Position numbers and translations under genes: made by a program | Assembly (NCBI GenBank): GCA_000719025.1 | Contig: JODP01000021.1 | Coordinates: 1 to 64,000, forward strand | Length of the DNA: 64,000 nt | Direction: 5' to 3' | Origin: Kineosporia aurantiaca JCM 3230 | GTDB lineage: Bacteria; Actinomycetota; Actinomycetes; Actinomycetales; Kineosporiaceae | Part shown: positions 16,597 through 25,571 of the stretch, piece after piece | Numbering within the stretch: the first letter of the stretch is position 1 | Layout of the letters: every line of letters starts with the position of its first letter | Notes under the pieces: generated by a model | Told to the model about the DNA's origin: nothing | Databases searched by the model: none | The model's input: only the letters and a program-made list of their open reading frames with translations

Positions 16597-17385
16597 TCAG
16601 GAGGGGAACAAGGGCGGGAGAGTCACCAGCATCACCAGCGACCAGGTCGCGTGGGTGGCCATCGGGGCCAGGATCCCGCCGGTCGCCCGGCGCTCCAGGC
16701 CGAGCACGGCGCCCAGCAGCAGGGCCGCGAAGACCAGCATCGGGTTCTGGGTGGCGATCGTGGCCACGGCGTAGATCAGCGTCGAGACCAGCACCGGGTG
16801 CCGCCGGCCGATCGCGGCGAACAGGGCCCCGCGGAAGAACACCTCCTCGGCCAGGCCGTTCAGCACCGTGACGATCCCGATCAGCAGCGCCGACCCCTCC
16901 CGCTCGTGGGCCAGGACATGGGCCACGAAATCACGCAGCGGGGGGATCTCGCGGACCACCAGCGCCCCGGCCACGAAGATCGCCCCCGCCACCAGACCCA
17001 GCACGATCCCGTTGAGCACAGGACGCCGGAGGGCACCTCGGTAGGACGTCCACCCCAGGTGCAGGGGCCCGGAAACCAGGCCCCCGACCGTCCAGGTCAC
17101 CGCCACCAGCAGGGTCAGGAGGTAGAACTTGGGATCGCCGGGCTCGATCGCCAGCGAGATCCCGAGCAGGACGGCCCCGATCACCAGGGTGATCGCGGTG
17201 ACGATGCGGCGGCGATGGAACCGCGCGTCCGGTTCCGTGTGATCGCGCGGGACGCGTTCGATCAGGGACGAGCGCAGCAGGTTCTCCACCGCCCGGCCGG
17301 TCGCGGTGCGGCGCAGGCTCTGCGCGGCGAACTTCTCCAGCCGGCGGCTGGCCCGGGCCTCGACGCCGGAACGGGTGGGGCGCAT
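16597..17385 (-). CDS. CPBP (CAAX protease/bacteriocin-processing) intramembrane metalloprotease
   Basis: The 262-residue membrane protein has six to eight helices and the CPBP motifs: LNGLAEEVFFRGALFAAIGRR (EExxxR), FAALLLGAVLG (second motif) and MATHATWSL (His motif). Family members cleave prenylated or peptide substrates in the membrane; some give bacteriocin immunity. The start ATG 17385 is five bases after the stop of the preceding SDR-like gene and has no clear ribosome site, so it is probably translated by coupling. Confidence 0.85.
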   Translation of the reverse strand: MRPTRSGVEARASRRLEKFAAQSLRRTATGRAVENLLRSSLIERVPRDHTEPDARFHRRRIVTAITLVIGAVLLGISLAIEPGDPKFYLLTLLVAVTWTVGGLVSGPLHLGWTSYRGALRRPVLNGIVLGLVAGAIFVAGALVVREIPPLRDFVAHVLAHEREGSALLIGIVTVLNGLAEEVFFRGALFAAIGRRHPVLVSTLIYAVATIATQNPMLVFAALLLGAVLGLERRATGGILAPMATHATWSLVMLVTLPPLFPS

Positions 17386-17390
17386 CGGGT

Positions 17391-18314
17391 TCAGGACTGC
17401 TCGGCCTTCTGACCGGCCGCTTGCTCGGCCTTGTGGCGATCGGCCAGCGCGAGGCGGACCGACTCGTCGTACCCGATGGTCGGCCCGGGCACGATCTCCT
17501 CGATCGAGTGGTCGTGCACCACCACCTCGTTGATCATCGAGTCGATCAGGTTCCGCCCGGTGGCCGCGTCCACGTCGGTGACCAGGGCCAGCCACTGCGA
17601 GGAGAGGCCGGGGGTGAGCAGCGGCACGGTGAGGTTCGGCAGCCGCTTGCCCATGATCTTCGCGGCCCGGGCCAGCATGTCCTTGTAGCGCAGCACCTCC
17701 GGCCCGCCGATCTCGAACACCCGCCCGCGGGCCGCCTCCGGTTCCAGCACGCCGGCCAGGTAGCGGATCACGTCGGGAAGCGCGATCGGCTGGGTCTTGG
17801 TGTTCACCCAGTGCGGGGTGACCATGGCCGGCAGGTGATCGACCAGCTGCCGGGTGATCTCCCAGCTGATCCCGCCGTGGCCGACCACCACGGCCGCCCG
17901 CAACACCGTCACCGGCACTCCGGCCAGGGGTAGCAACTGCTCGACCTGCCGGCGCGAGCGCAGGTGCGGCGAGAGCTCGCCGTCGTCCTGACCCAGGCCG
18001 CCCAGGTAGATGATCCGTTCCAGGCCGGCCTGCTTCGCCGCTGCACCGAAGTTCAGCGCCGCGTCCGCGTCCTTCTGCTCGAAGTCCTCGGACTCCAGCG
18101 AGTGCACCAGGTAGTAGGCCGCGTCGCAGCCCTCCATCGCGGTGGCCAGGCTGTCAGCATCGCCGACGTCGCCGAAGACAGGCTGGCCGGCGCCGGTGTA
18201 GTGGTCGGGGGTGCGGGTCATCGCCCGGACGGTGTGACCCTCCTGTTCGAGGCGCTCGGCCAGGTGCGAGCCGATGAAGCCGGAAGCGCCGGTGACCAGG
18301 ACTGTTGGTGGCAT
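17391..18314 (-). CDS. atypical SDR, NAD(P)H-binding epimerase-like protein
   Basis: The 307-residue product begins with VLVTGASGFIGSHLAERL (Rossmann glycine loop), has the NmrA/NDUFA9-like pattern AMEGCDAAYYLVHSLESEDFEQKDADAALNFGAAAKQAGLERIIYLGGLG, and lacks the classical YxxxK pair (HLRSRRQVEQLL follows). Such proteins bind NAD(P) and are often involved in redox sensing, quinone or lipid modification; the substrate is unknown. It is in an operon with the CPBP protease gene and divergent from the cytidylyltransferase gene. Confidence 0.8.
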   Translation of the reverse strand: MPPTVLVTGASGFIGSHLAERLEQEGHTVRAMTRTPDHYTGAGQPVFGDVGDADSLATAMEGCDAAYYLVHSLESEDFEQKDADAALNFGAAAKQAGLERIIYLGGLGQDDGELSPHLRSRRQVEQLLPLAGVPVTVLRAAVVVGHGGISWEITRQLVDHLPAMVTPHWVNTKTQPIALPDVIRYLAGVLEPEAARGRVFEIGGPEVLRYKDMLARAAKIMGKRLPNLTVPLLTPGLSSQWLALVTDVDAATGRNLIDSMINEVVVHDHSIEEIVPGPTIGYDESVRLALADRHKAEQAAGQKAEQS

Positions 18315-18474
18315 GGCCCCAGTCTCACCGGGCCTTCGCCGGGCGGCACCTGCAGGCGGCGCCGGGGCGCTTTCCCATGAGGCACAATAGTTCGCTCACC
18401 GGACATACCTCGTTCACGGCTCGGCCATCTGATTGAACGCGAGGTGTCCCTGCGTCTGCGATGGAGCCCGCCCC

Positions 18475-18876
18475 ATGACCACCGTGATCACCTTCGGCAC
18501 CTTCGATGTCCTGCACATCGGCCACCTGCGGATCCTCGAGCGGGCCCGCCAGCACGGCGACCGGCTGGTCGTCGGGGTCTCCTCGGATGCGCTGAACATG
18601 AGCAAGAAGGGGCGCAACCCGATCTTCAGTGAGACCGAGCGGGCCGCGCTGATCCGCGCGCTCGAGGTGGTCGACGAGGTCTTCATCGAGGAGTCGCTGG
18701 AGCTCAAGGCCGAGTACGTGCAGCAGTTCCAGGCGGATCTGCTGGTGATGGGCGACGACTGGGCCGGGCGCTTCGACTGGATCAAGGAGTACTGCGAGGT
18801 GGTCTACCTGCCCCGCACCCCCTCGATCTCGACCACCGCGGTGATCGAGAAGATCGCCAAGCTGCCCAGCGCCTAG
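18475..18876 (+). CDS. glycerol-3-phosphate cytidylyltransferase-like protein (TagD type)
   Basis: The 133-residue product has the nucleotidyltransferase HxGH motif in TFGTFDVLHIGHLRILERA and the family signature RTPSISTT near the C-terminus. TagD transfers CMP from CTP to glycerol-3-phosphate for teichoic-acid or related glycopolymer synthesis; no teichoic-acid polymerase genes are adjacent, so the acceptor alcohol phosphate is uncertain. ATG 18475 is chosen so that the first beta strand (TTVITFGTFD) is intact. The gene ends 19 bases before the convergent potassium-channel gene. Confidence 0.85.
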   Translation: MTTVITFGTFDVLHIGHLRILERARQHGDRLVVGVSSDALNMSKKGRNPIFSETERAALIRALEVVDEVFIEESLELKAEYVQQFQADLLVMGDDWAGRFDWIKEYCEVVYLPRTPSISTTAVIEKIAKLPSA

Positions 18877-18895
18877 GGCTCACCGGCTCACTGGC

Positions 18896-20932
18896 CTACT
18901 GAGGAAGGCGGCGGCCGGCCAGCCGCCGCCAGATCCAGCTCTCCGGCATCCGGGTGCCGGTCACCACGTACTGCGCGGTGCCCTCGCTGAGCAGCGTGGT
19001 CTGCAGTTCGCGCCGGGCCATCCGGGTGCCGGCGACCAGGACCTCGTCGTCCAGGCGGAGCTCGGTGCGGTCGTCCGGGGCGATCGTGGCCTCGCCGTCC
19101 CGCAACAGCATGAGCGGCACCACCGGCAGCCGGTCGTCCCGGTCGTCCGGGTCGCGGAACAGATCGCCGATGGTCAGCGGGACCGGCTGCTCCGGCAGCC
19201 CGAGCCGCAGCCGCATCGGCGCGGTCAGCGAGTCCGGATCCAGGTACCCGACCAGAGCGGGCGCCTCCCACTCGGTCAGTTCCAGGTTCCAGACGTCCTT
19301 CATGAACTGTCCGCACCGATCCTGGATCCGGTGGATCAGGTCGAGCGCCTCGGGCTCGCCGCGCTGCGGCATCTCCTCCAGGAAGCGCCAGAGCAGCGGG
19401 GTGGACAGCCGGGCGTAGGCCTCCCGGGCGACGATGTCGGCGGGCACCAGCAGCAGGTCCAGATGCATGGCGGTGAACAGCGACTGGTTGCTCGGCCGGT
19501 TCTGCCGGGCGGCCACGTAGAGCTCGCCGTTGCGCATCCGGGCGGCCGCGATCAGCGACAGGTTGGTGGTGTCGTTGTCGGTGCCGGCGACGAACCCGAC
19601 CGCGTGGTCGATCCCGGCCTCGTTCATCACCTCGGGTTCCGAGCCCTCGCCGCGGATCACCCGGGGCAGCCGCTCGACCGGCCGGTCGAGCTCGGCCGCC
19701 AGGTACTCCTCGGACGGCGGGTCCGGCTCGATCACCACCACGTCCAGGCCCTCGGCGAGCAGGTCACCGACCACCTCCTGGCCGAACCGGCCGTAGCCGC
19801 AGACGATCCACAGCCCCTTGGCCGGCGGCGAACTGGGCGGGGGCTGCTCGGAGCCGGGGCCGGCCTCCAGCCAGGAGTAGAGCCGGAACGAGGCGGGGGA
19901 GCGCAGCGCCATCCGCAGGTGGTCGCCGAACCGGTCGAACGGGTTGATCACTGTGGGCGTGCCCCAGGCCAGCATCCGGTCCTCCACCGGGGCCGAGACC
20001 GCCCGCGCGATCACCGGCAGGTCCGGGCGCAGCAGCGCCGCCGACATGGTGATCGCCAGGTTCACCTCGTCGTTGTCGGTCAGCGCGAGAACGGCCTGGC
20101 AGTGCGGGTTCTTCAGCCCGGCGAGCTTGAGGTTGAACGGGTTGGCGGCGTCCGCGGTCAGGCCCGGCGGGTCGGCGAAGTACTGGTCGACGTCCAGCGA
20201 CTCGATCTTCGTGGGCTGCGCGTCGACCGCCACGAAGCTGCGGCCGAGCTGGTCCCAGGCCCGGCCGAGCCGCTGCCCGGTGTCCCCGTACCCGGCGATC
20301 AGCAGGAACGGCTCGCTCATCCGCTGCACCCGGCGGGTGAACCGGCGCATGTCCAGCGCGGTCCGGAAGGCGCGGTCCTGCAGCAGGGAGAGCAGGGTAC
20401 CGATGGTGTACGCCCAGCCGACGACGGTCAGGTAGATGCTGACCGTCATCCACATCCGCTGCTGAGTGGTGAACGGGTAGGGGATCTCGCCGAACCCGAT
20501 CGTGCTGGCCGTGTAACTCATCACGTAGAACGCGTTGAACAGGCCCATCCGGTGCGGCTGACCGTCCGGGGTCTCGCCCGGGGCCAGGGCCAGGCCGATC
20601 GTGGTGAACCCGAAGATGATGATCAGGACGATCAGCGGCACCCGCATCCGGCGCATCATCAGGAAGATCGGCGCCGAGCCGCTGTCCGTGCCGCGCGAGC
20701 TGAGCGGGCCGCCGGCCGGCCCGGGCAGGTCCCCGGCCTGCCGGAACCGGGCCAGCGCGGTGCGCCGGCCGGCCCCGGTGATCCGCTCGTTGGCCCGTTT
20801 CCGGCGATCCGGGTCCAGCGAGGCGGGTTCCAGCGGCTCGCCGGGTTTGCGGGTGCGCGCCCCCGGCCGGCGTCCCGGGTGCCGGTCGTGCCAGCGCTCC
20901 TGGTCGGAGCGGGGTCGCTCGGGCGGGTGCAT
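18896..20932 (-). CDS. potassium-channel-like protein with two RCK/TrkA-N domains
   Basis: The 678-residue protein has a basic N-terminal cytoplasmic arm (1-90), a helix (RVPLIVLIIIFGFTTIGLALA), a pore loop with filter TASTIGFGEIPYPF (TIGFG instead of TVGYG), a second helix, then two tandem RCK units. The first starts at FLLIAGYGDTGQRLGRAW, the second at LWIVCGYGRFGQEVVGDLL, each followed by an acidic end of strand two. A C-terminal beta domain resembles TrkA-C (DEVLVAGTR). It should be a ligand-gated K+ or cation channel. Its start shares one base with the stop of the small membrane-protein gene before it. Confidence 0.88.
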   Translation of the reverse strand: MHPPERPRSDQERWHDRHPGRRPGARTRKPGEPLEPASLDPDRRKRANERITGAGRRTALARFRQAGDLPGPAGGPLSSRGTDSGSAPIFLMMRRMRVPLIVLIIIFGFTTIGLALAPGETPDGQPHRMGLFNAFYVMSYTASTIGFGEIPYPFTTQQRMWMTVSIYLTVVGWAYTIGTLLSLLQDRAFRTALDMRRFTRRVQRMSEPFLLIAGYGDTGQRLGRAWDQLGRSFVAVDAQPTKIESLDVDQYFADPPGLTADAANPFNLKLAGLKNPHCQAVLALTDNDEVNLAITMSAALLRPDLPVIARAVSAPVEDRMLAWGTPTVINPFDRFGDHLRMALRSPASFRLYSWLEAGPGSEQPPPSSPPAKGLWIVCGYGRFGQEVVGDLLAEGLDVVVIEPDPPSEEYLAAELDRPVERLPRVIRGEGSEPEVMNEAGIDHAVGFVAGTDNDTTNLSLIAAARMRNGELYVAARQNRPSNQSLFTAMHLDLLLVPADIVAREAYARLSTPLLWRFLEEMPQRGEPEALDLIHRIQDRCGQFMKDVWNLELTEWEAPALVGYLDPDSLTAPMRLRLGLPEQPVPLTIGDLFRDPDDRDDRLPVVPLMLLRDGEATIAPDDRTELRLDDEVLVAGTRMARRELQTTLLSEGTAQYVVTGTRMPESWIWRRLAGRRLPQ

Positions 20933-21318
20933 CAGCGGCGGTGGAACGACACGGTCTCGATCACCAGCAGCACGACCGACACCAGGTTGGCCAGCAGGGC
21001 GCCCCCGGACAGCGACACGATGCTGGCCATCGCGTGCTCGTCCAGCCCGCGGCTGGAGACGTGGTCGCAGTACACCCAGACCACCGAGGCGGCCACCAGC
21101 TGCAGGTCGGCGACCAGGCTGGTGGCCAGGTGCACCGCGCCGATCTGGGTCCGGTCGCCGAACTTCAGCACCGTGGTGATCAGGCTGACCACCACCGCCG
21201 CGTAGAGCTCGTACTCGCTGTGCAGGTCGGCGTCGGCGAGGTCACCGATGAAGAAGCCGAAGTTCAGCGTCGCCGCCAGCAGGACGAAGAAACCGAAGAT
21301 CACTTTCTCGAGGTTCAT
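20932..21318 (-). CDS. small membrane protein coupled to the ion channel
   Basis: The 128-residue product has three to four hydrophobic helices (VIFGFFVLLAATLNFGFFIGDLA, ELYAAVVVSLITTVLKF, HLATSLVADLQLVAASVVWVY and GALLANLVSVVLLVIETVSF). I do not assign a family with certainty. ATG 21318 has GGAGGG three to four bases ahead. The stop and the next start form TGATG with the two-RCK channel gene, so it is probably a partner or regulator of that channel. Confidence 0.75.
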   Translation of the reverse strand: MNLEKVIFGFFVLLAATLNFGFFIGDLADADLHSEYELYAAVVVSLITTVLKFGDRTQIGAVHLATSLVADLQLVAASVVWVYCDHVSSRGLDEHAMASIVSLSGGALLANLVSVVLLVIETVSFHRR

Positions 21319-21365
21319 CGACCCTCCGGTCGAACGGTGCGCGGCGTTGGTCAGGAGCAATCCTG

Positions 21366-22559
21366 TCAGGCGCCGATGGCCGCCGCCCCGCCCATCGCCA
21401 TCACCACGATCATTGCGGCGATCACCAGCATCGGCGCGGTCCAGCTGCCGGTGGCCGAATGCACCGCCCCGACGATGATCGGGCCGAGCGCGCCCAGGGT
21501 GTAGCCGACGCCCTGGACCGCCGCCGACATCCGCCGGGCGTCGTCCTGGCTCACCGCCCGGGCCACCACCACGCTGAAGATCACCGTGAAGCCGCCGCCC
21601 TGGGCGAACCCGCCCAGGCAGGACCAGAGCACCCACAGCGCCGGGGCGAAGGCCAGACCCAGCGGCAGGCTGATCCAGCAGGCGCAGACCAGCAGCAGCG
21701 CGGACCGGGCGGACAGCCCGCGATGCATCAGCATCGGCAGGCCGAAGGCCGCGACCAGGGCCACGGCCTGGAAGAACGAGGAGCTGCCGCCGGCCGCGGA
21801 GGCGCTCAGGCCGCGCTCGTCGGCGAGCAGGGTGGGCAGCCAGGTGGTGACGCCGTAATAGCTGAACGACTGCCCGGCGAAGGCCAGGATCATGCCCACC
21901 ACCAGCCGGCGGCGCCAGAGCGGGCCGGCCGGGACGGCCTGGGGGGCCTGCTGCGGCAGCGGGATTTCCTGGGTGGCCGGGGTGGCCCGGATCCAGAGCA
22001 GGGCCGCCGCCAGCACCACCAGACCCCAGGCGGCCAGGGCCCAGCGCCAGGTCAGCCAGCCGGTCAGCGGGGCGCCGAGGGTGGTCGCGGCCATCGACCC
22101 CAGATTCAGCGCGGCCGAGTAGAAGCCGGTGACCTGAGTGGTGCGCCCGGCGAAGTCCCGGCCGATGATCACCGGCACGACGACGTTGGCCACCGTGATG
22201 CCCAGTCCGAGCACCAGGGTCCCGGCCAGGGCGGCGGCCAGCCCGCCGGCCGAGCGCAGCAGGATCCCGGCCAGGGTCACGCCGAGGGCGATGAGGACGG
22301 CCTGGTTGATCCCCGAGCGCCGGGTCAGCAGCAGCACGAGCGGGGTGGCCAGGCCGAAACAGATCACCGGGATCGTGGTCAGCAGGCCGGCGGTGGCGCT
22401 GCCGATGCCGAGGTCGTGCTTGATGTCGGTGAGCGCCGGGGCGACCGCGATGATCGGCGCCCGCATGGTCACCGAGACCAGCAGCACCCCGGCCAGGACC
22501 AGCAGGTTCAGGCGGACCTTACGGACGACGGGGCTGGCGGTGGGCTCGGTCGTCGTCAC
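21366..22559 (-). CDS. MFS transporter, CynX/NimT-like
   Basis: The 397-residue protein has twelve predicted helices and resembles the cyanate/nitroimidazole (CynX/YycB) branch: LLVSVTMRAPIIAVAPALTDIKHDLGIGSATAGLLTTIPVICFGLATPL in the first helices and FAGQSFSYYGVTTWLPTLL in the second half. The substrate is unknown. The start is GTG 22559. It is divergent from the PAP2 gene and lies 47 bases before the small channel partner, without an obvious terminator. Confidence 0.85.
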   Translation of the reverse strand: MTTTEPTASPVVRKVRLNLLVLAGVLLVSVTMRAPIIAVAPALTDIKHDLGIGSATAGLLTTIPVICFGLATPLVLLLTRRSGINQAVLIALGVTLAGILLRSAGGLAAALAGTLVLGLGITVANVVVPVIIGRDFAGRTTQVTGFYSAALNLGSMAATTLGAPLTGWLTWRWALAAWGLVVLAAALLWIRATPATQEIPLPQQAPQAVPAGPLWRRRLVVGMILAFAGQSFSYYGVTTWLPTLLADERGLSASAAGGSSSFFQAVALVAAFGLPMLMHRGLSARSALLLVCACWISLPLGLAFAPALWVLWSCLGGFAQGGGFTVIFSVVVARAVSQDDARRMSAAVQGVGYTLGALGPIIVGAVHSATGSWTAPMLVIAAMIVVMAMGGAAAIGA

Positions 22560-22639
22560 AGGAACCCACTCTACGGCGATTCGTAGGATGAATTGCCCGG
22601 TCTTCGCCCGTCCGTCGGGCCGGACGTAAGGTGACCTCC

Positions 22640-22672
22640 ATGTTCGTGCTGCCTGTGGGCCGTACCCGATGA
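22640..22672 (+). CDS. 10-residue mini-ORF coupled to the PAP2 gene
   Basis: ATG 22640 opens a frame for MFVLPVGRTR whose TGA (22670-22672) overlaps the PAP2 start as ATGA. AAGGTGACC stands ahead of it at a plausible distance. The PAP2 start itself has no clear ribosome site, so translation may enter through this mini-ORF. It could be coincidence. Confidence 0.4.
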   Translation: MFVLPVGRTR

Positions 22673-23523
22673 CCTACCTACACCCGAGCTGGCAGCTCTC
22701 GATCACCTGCGCGGTGCTCCTGGCCGGCCTCTGGGGTGCCCTCTCGCTGGCCCCCCGCAGCGGATTCGCCGAGGTCGTCCGGTCGTTCGCCCGCGAGTTC
22801 GCCGTGGTGATGACCCTGCTCGGGATCTGGCAGTACATCGGCCGGTTCGTGCGTACCCACGTCGACGGTGCCTACGTTCACGCCCGCTGGGTACAGAACT
22901 TCCAGCACACCATCCACCTGCCGGACGAGCTCAAGTTCCAGGAACTGCTCCTGCCGCACGAGTGGCTGGTCCGCAGCATGAACACGTACTACGCGTTCGC
23001 CCACCTGAACGGCATGGCGCTGTTCCTGGTCTGGGTCTGGTGGCGCCGTCGGCCCGCGTTCCGCACGGTCCGTAACACGATCGTCGGCACCACGTTGATC
23101 TGCCTTGTGGTGCAGGCGATTCCGGTCGCCCCACCCCGCCTGCTGCCGAACACCGGCTACGTGGACACCGCACTTAGGTACGGGCAGTCGGTCTACGGGG
23201 AGTACGCGACCGGCGTTGCGTCGCAGCTGACCGCCATGCCGTCTGTGCACGTCGCCTGGGCCGGGATCGTGTGCTGGTACGTCACCAAGCTCGGCCACGG
23301 CCCGCTGCGCTGTATTGGGGCGCTGCATTTGGTGATCACCGTGCTGGTCGTGGCCGGCACGGCGAACCATTGGTGGCTGGACGGCATCGTTGCGCTGGGG
23401 ATCATGCTTCTGGTTATTGCGGGGCAGTGGTTCGTGGCGCGGTGGTGGAATTCGTTGCAAAGTAAGGACGCTCGCGAGCCGGTTTCGGGGGCACCGGCGG
23501 TTTCCGAGGTGTCAGCGGGGTAA
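22669..23523 (+). CDS. PAP2-superfamily membrane phosphatase / inositol phosphorylceramide synthase-like protein
   Basis: The 284-residue protein has six helices. The end of the PAP2 signature is clear: MPSVHVAWAGIVCWY followed by AGTANHWWLDGIVALGIML, giving the two catalytic His and the Asp. The first motif (KxxxxxxRP) is replaced by the Pro-rich QAIPVAPPRLLP, typical for the actinobacterial branch related to AUR1/IPC synthases. It likely acts on a phospholipid or prenyl phosphate at the outer membrane face. Its 3' end overlaps the convergent LysR gene by 12 bases. Confidence 0.82.
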   Translation: MTYLHPSWQLSITCAVLLAGLWGALSLAPRSGFAEVVRSFAREFAVVMTLLGIWQYIGRFVRTHVDGAYVHARWVQNFQHTIHLPDELKFQELLLPHEWLVRSMNTYYAFAHLNGMALFLVWVWWRRRPAFRTVRNTIVGTTLICLVVQAIPVAPPRLLPNTGYVDTALRYGQSVYGEYATGVASQLTAMPSVHVAWAGIVCWYVTKLGHGPLRCIGALHLVITVLVVAGTANHWWLDGIVALGIMLLVIAGQWFVARWWNSLQSKDAREPVSGAPAVSEVSAG

Positions 23524-24372
23524 GGAGTAGAGCTCCCGGGCCAGGCCCACCAGTTCCTGCGTCAGCGGCGGCTCCTCGTCCTTCCACCAGACCAGCCACA
23601 CCGACAACCGCTCGGTGTCCCGCACCGGCCGGTAGACGATGCCCGGCCGCGGGTACTGCGCCATCGTCGCCTCCGACGTCATCCCCACGGCCTGACCGGC
23701 GGCGATCATGGTCAGCCAGTCGTCCACCGAGTGCGAGTCCACGATCTCGGCCGGACCTGCCCCGGCCGGCCACAGATCCGGCGTCGTGGTGCCGGTGCGC
23801 TGATCCACCGAGATCGTCCGCCCGGCAAAATCACCCAGTCGGACGAACCGGCGGCGGGCCCAGGGGTCGTCGGTGGGGACGGCCGCGTACCGCGCCTCGG
23901 TGCCGATCAGGGCCGAGGCGAAGCGCGGGTCCGAGGGCCGGCGGCGGACCACCGCGATCTCGGCCAGGCCCTCGTTCAGCCCGGCGCTCGGCGTGTTGGC
24001 CTGGACCAGCAGCAACCGGGTGCCCGGGTGCCGGGCGGCCCAGCCGCGCTGCAGCGTCACGGTGTGCCGCCCCAGCGCTGACCAGGCATAACCCAGCCGC
24101 AGCACGGAGCGGGTCTGGTCGACGGCGCGGTGCAGCTCGCTCACCTCGGCCAGGATCCGCCGGGCCCGGGCGATCACGGTCAGGCCGACCGGGGACGCCT
24201 CGACCCGGCGGGTGGTGCGCCGCAGCAGGACCACCCCGAGCTCGGCCTCCAGGGCGGCGACGGTTCGGGACACCGCCGCCTGGGACACCCCCAGCTCGAT
24301 CGCGGCGTCGGTGAAGGTGCCGTTGTCGGCCACCGCGACCAGGCAGCGCAGCTGACGCAGCTCCAGACTCAT
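23512..24372 (-). CDS. LysR-family transcriptional regulator
   Basis: The 286-residue product starts MSLELRQLRCLVAVADNGTFTDAAIELGVSQAAVSRTVAALEAELGVVLLRRTTR, a classical LysR winged helix-turn-helix, followed by the co-inducer-binding region with LRLGYAWSALGRHTV and VGMTSEATMAQYPRPGIVYRPV. ATG 24372 is selected because LysR proteins begin at this point; the frame extends 24 codons further upstream. It faces the EamA transporter gene, its most likely target, across about 150 bp. Confidence 0.9.
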   Translation of the reverse strand: MSLELRQLRCLVAVADNGTFTDAAIELGVSQAAVSRTVAALEAELGVVLLRRTTRRVEASPVGLTVIARARRILAEVSELHRAVDQTRSVLRLGYAWSALGRHTVTLQRGWAARHPGTRLLLVQANTPSAGLNEGLAEIAVVRRRPSDPRFASALIGTEARYAAVPTDDPWARRRFVRLGDFAGRTISVDQRTGTTTPDLWPAGAGPAEIVDSHSVDDWLTMIAAGQAVGMTSEATMAQYPRPGIVYRPVRDTERLSVWLVWWKDEEPPLTQELVGLARELYSLPR

Positions 24373-24500
24373 GAGCACAGCGTATGAATCCCCGAGGGCG
24401 TGCATTTCTGGAATCACCCGGGGGCGTCGCACAGTGGCGCCCAAGTGGCTCTGGGTGGCTGGGCCTGCCGCCGGGGGTCCGCCCCGACGCGAATGCGAAC

Positions 24501-24534
24501 TCCATGATCACGAGGGAGAAAGTCCATGATCACG
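24501..24534. repeat. two-copy 22-bp-phased TGATCA repeat
   Basis: TGATCA occurs at 24505-24510 and 24527-24532, exactly 22 bases apart, each inside TCCATGATCACGA. The spacer GGGAGAAAGTCC matches that in the larger array at 38.28 kb. The second copy contains the ATG used as the EamA start. Confidence 0.8.
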
Positions 24535-25497
24535 AACGAGGGGTGGGGGCCGGGCGCGGCCGGGCCTGCTCCCGTCGGTCCGCCGGTGGTTGGCGCGCCG
24601 GATTCGCCGGTCTCGGGCGCAGCTGGTGCTCAGCCGTCCCGGGCCGGGTTCCGGGGGCGCGGCGGGTTGCCCGTCTCGATCGCGACCATGCTGTTCAGCG
24701 GCACCAGCAGCCAGGTCGGCGCGGCCGTGGGCGCGCATGCGTTCGGGGCCATCGGCCCGGCCGGGGTGGTGGCGGTGCGGCAATTGGTGGCGGCCTGCGT
24801 GCTGCTGCCGGTGGCCCGTCCGCCGATGCACCGCTTCACCTGGCGGCAGTGGTGGCCCACCCTGGCCCTCGGCGTGGTGTTCGCGGTGATGAACCTGGGC
24901 CTCTACACCGCGATCGACCGGATCGGCCTGGGGTTGGCCGTCACCCTGGAGTTCCTCGGCCCGCTGAGCGTGGCGCTGGCCCGGTCCCGCACCCGGGTGG
25001 ACGCGTTCTGCGCGGTTTTCGCCGGATCGGGGGTGGTGGTGCTGGTGGCGCCCGGGCCGAGCAGCGACTACTTCGGCATCGGGATGGGGCTGGTCGGGGC
25101 GGTCTGCTGGGCGGCCTACATCCTGCTGAACGCTGAGGTCGGGGCGCGGTTGCCCGGGCTCCAGGCGCCCGCCGCCGCATCCACCGTGGCCGTGCTGCTC
25201 TCGTCCCCGGTGCTGATCTTCCTCATCGCGCAGCAAAGGTTCACCGGGCCAGCCCTTCTGGCCGCGATCGGCGCCGGGATCGGCTCCTCGGTCGTGCCCT
25301 ACGCCTGCGACCTGATGATGCTGCGGCGGGTACCAGCGCAGTTCTTCGGCGTCTTCATGAGCGTCAACCCGGTGCTCGCCTCGCTGGTCGGCATCGTGCT
25401 GCTCGGGGAGCTGCTCAACGCCCGCGAGTGGCTGGGGGTGGCCATGGTGATCGCCGCGAACGTGGTCACCACCACCCGCACCGGAAAAACCGGGTAA
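24526..25497 (+). CDS. EamA/RhtA-type inner-membrane exporter
   Basis: The 323-residue protein has a Gly/Pro/Ala-rich N-terminal arm of about 45 residues and then ten helices with two EamA repeats (ATMLFSGTSSQVGAAVGAHAFGAIGPAGVVAVRQLVAACVLL; YFGIGMGLVGAVCWAAYILLNAEVG). It is closest in pattern to RhtA-like threonine/homoserine exporters (RIGLGLAVTLEFLGPLSVAL). The start ATG lies inside a copy of the TGATCA repeat, and GGGAGAAAG from the repeat spacer may be its ribosome site. The divergent LysR gene probably controls it. Confidence 0.85.
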   Translation: MITNEGWGPGAAGPAPVGPPVVGAPDSPVSGAAGAQPSRAGFRGRGGLPVSIATMLFSGTSSQVGAAVGAHAFGAIGPAGVVAVRQLVAACVLLPVARPPMHRFTWRQWWPTLALGVVFAVMNLGLYTAIDRIGLGLAVTLEFLGPLSVALARSRTRVDAFCAVFAGSGVVVLVAPGPSSDYFGIGMGLVGAVCWAAYILLNAEVGARLPGLQAPAAASTVAVLLSSPVLIFLIAQQRFTGPALLAAIGAGIGSSVVPYACDLMMLRRVPAQFFGVFMSVNPVLASLVGIVLLGELLNAREWLGVAMVIAANVVTTTRTGKTG

Positions 25498-25571
25498 GCG
25501 CTCAGGATCGACCCGGTTACGGCCGATGGGAGTTCGCGGAGTCGGGGCCGGAGAACGAAGGGCAGCTTCAG

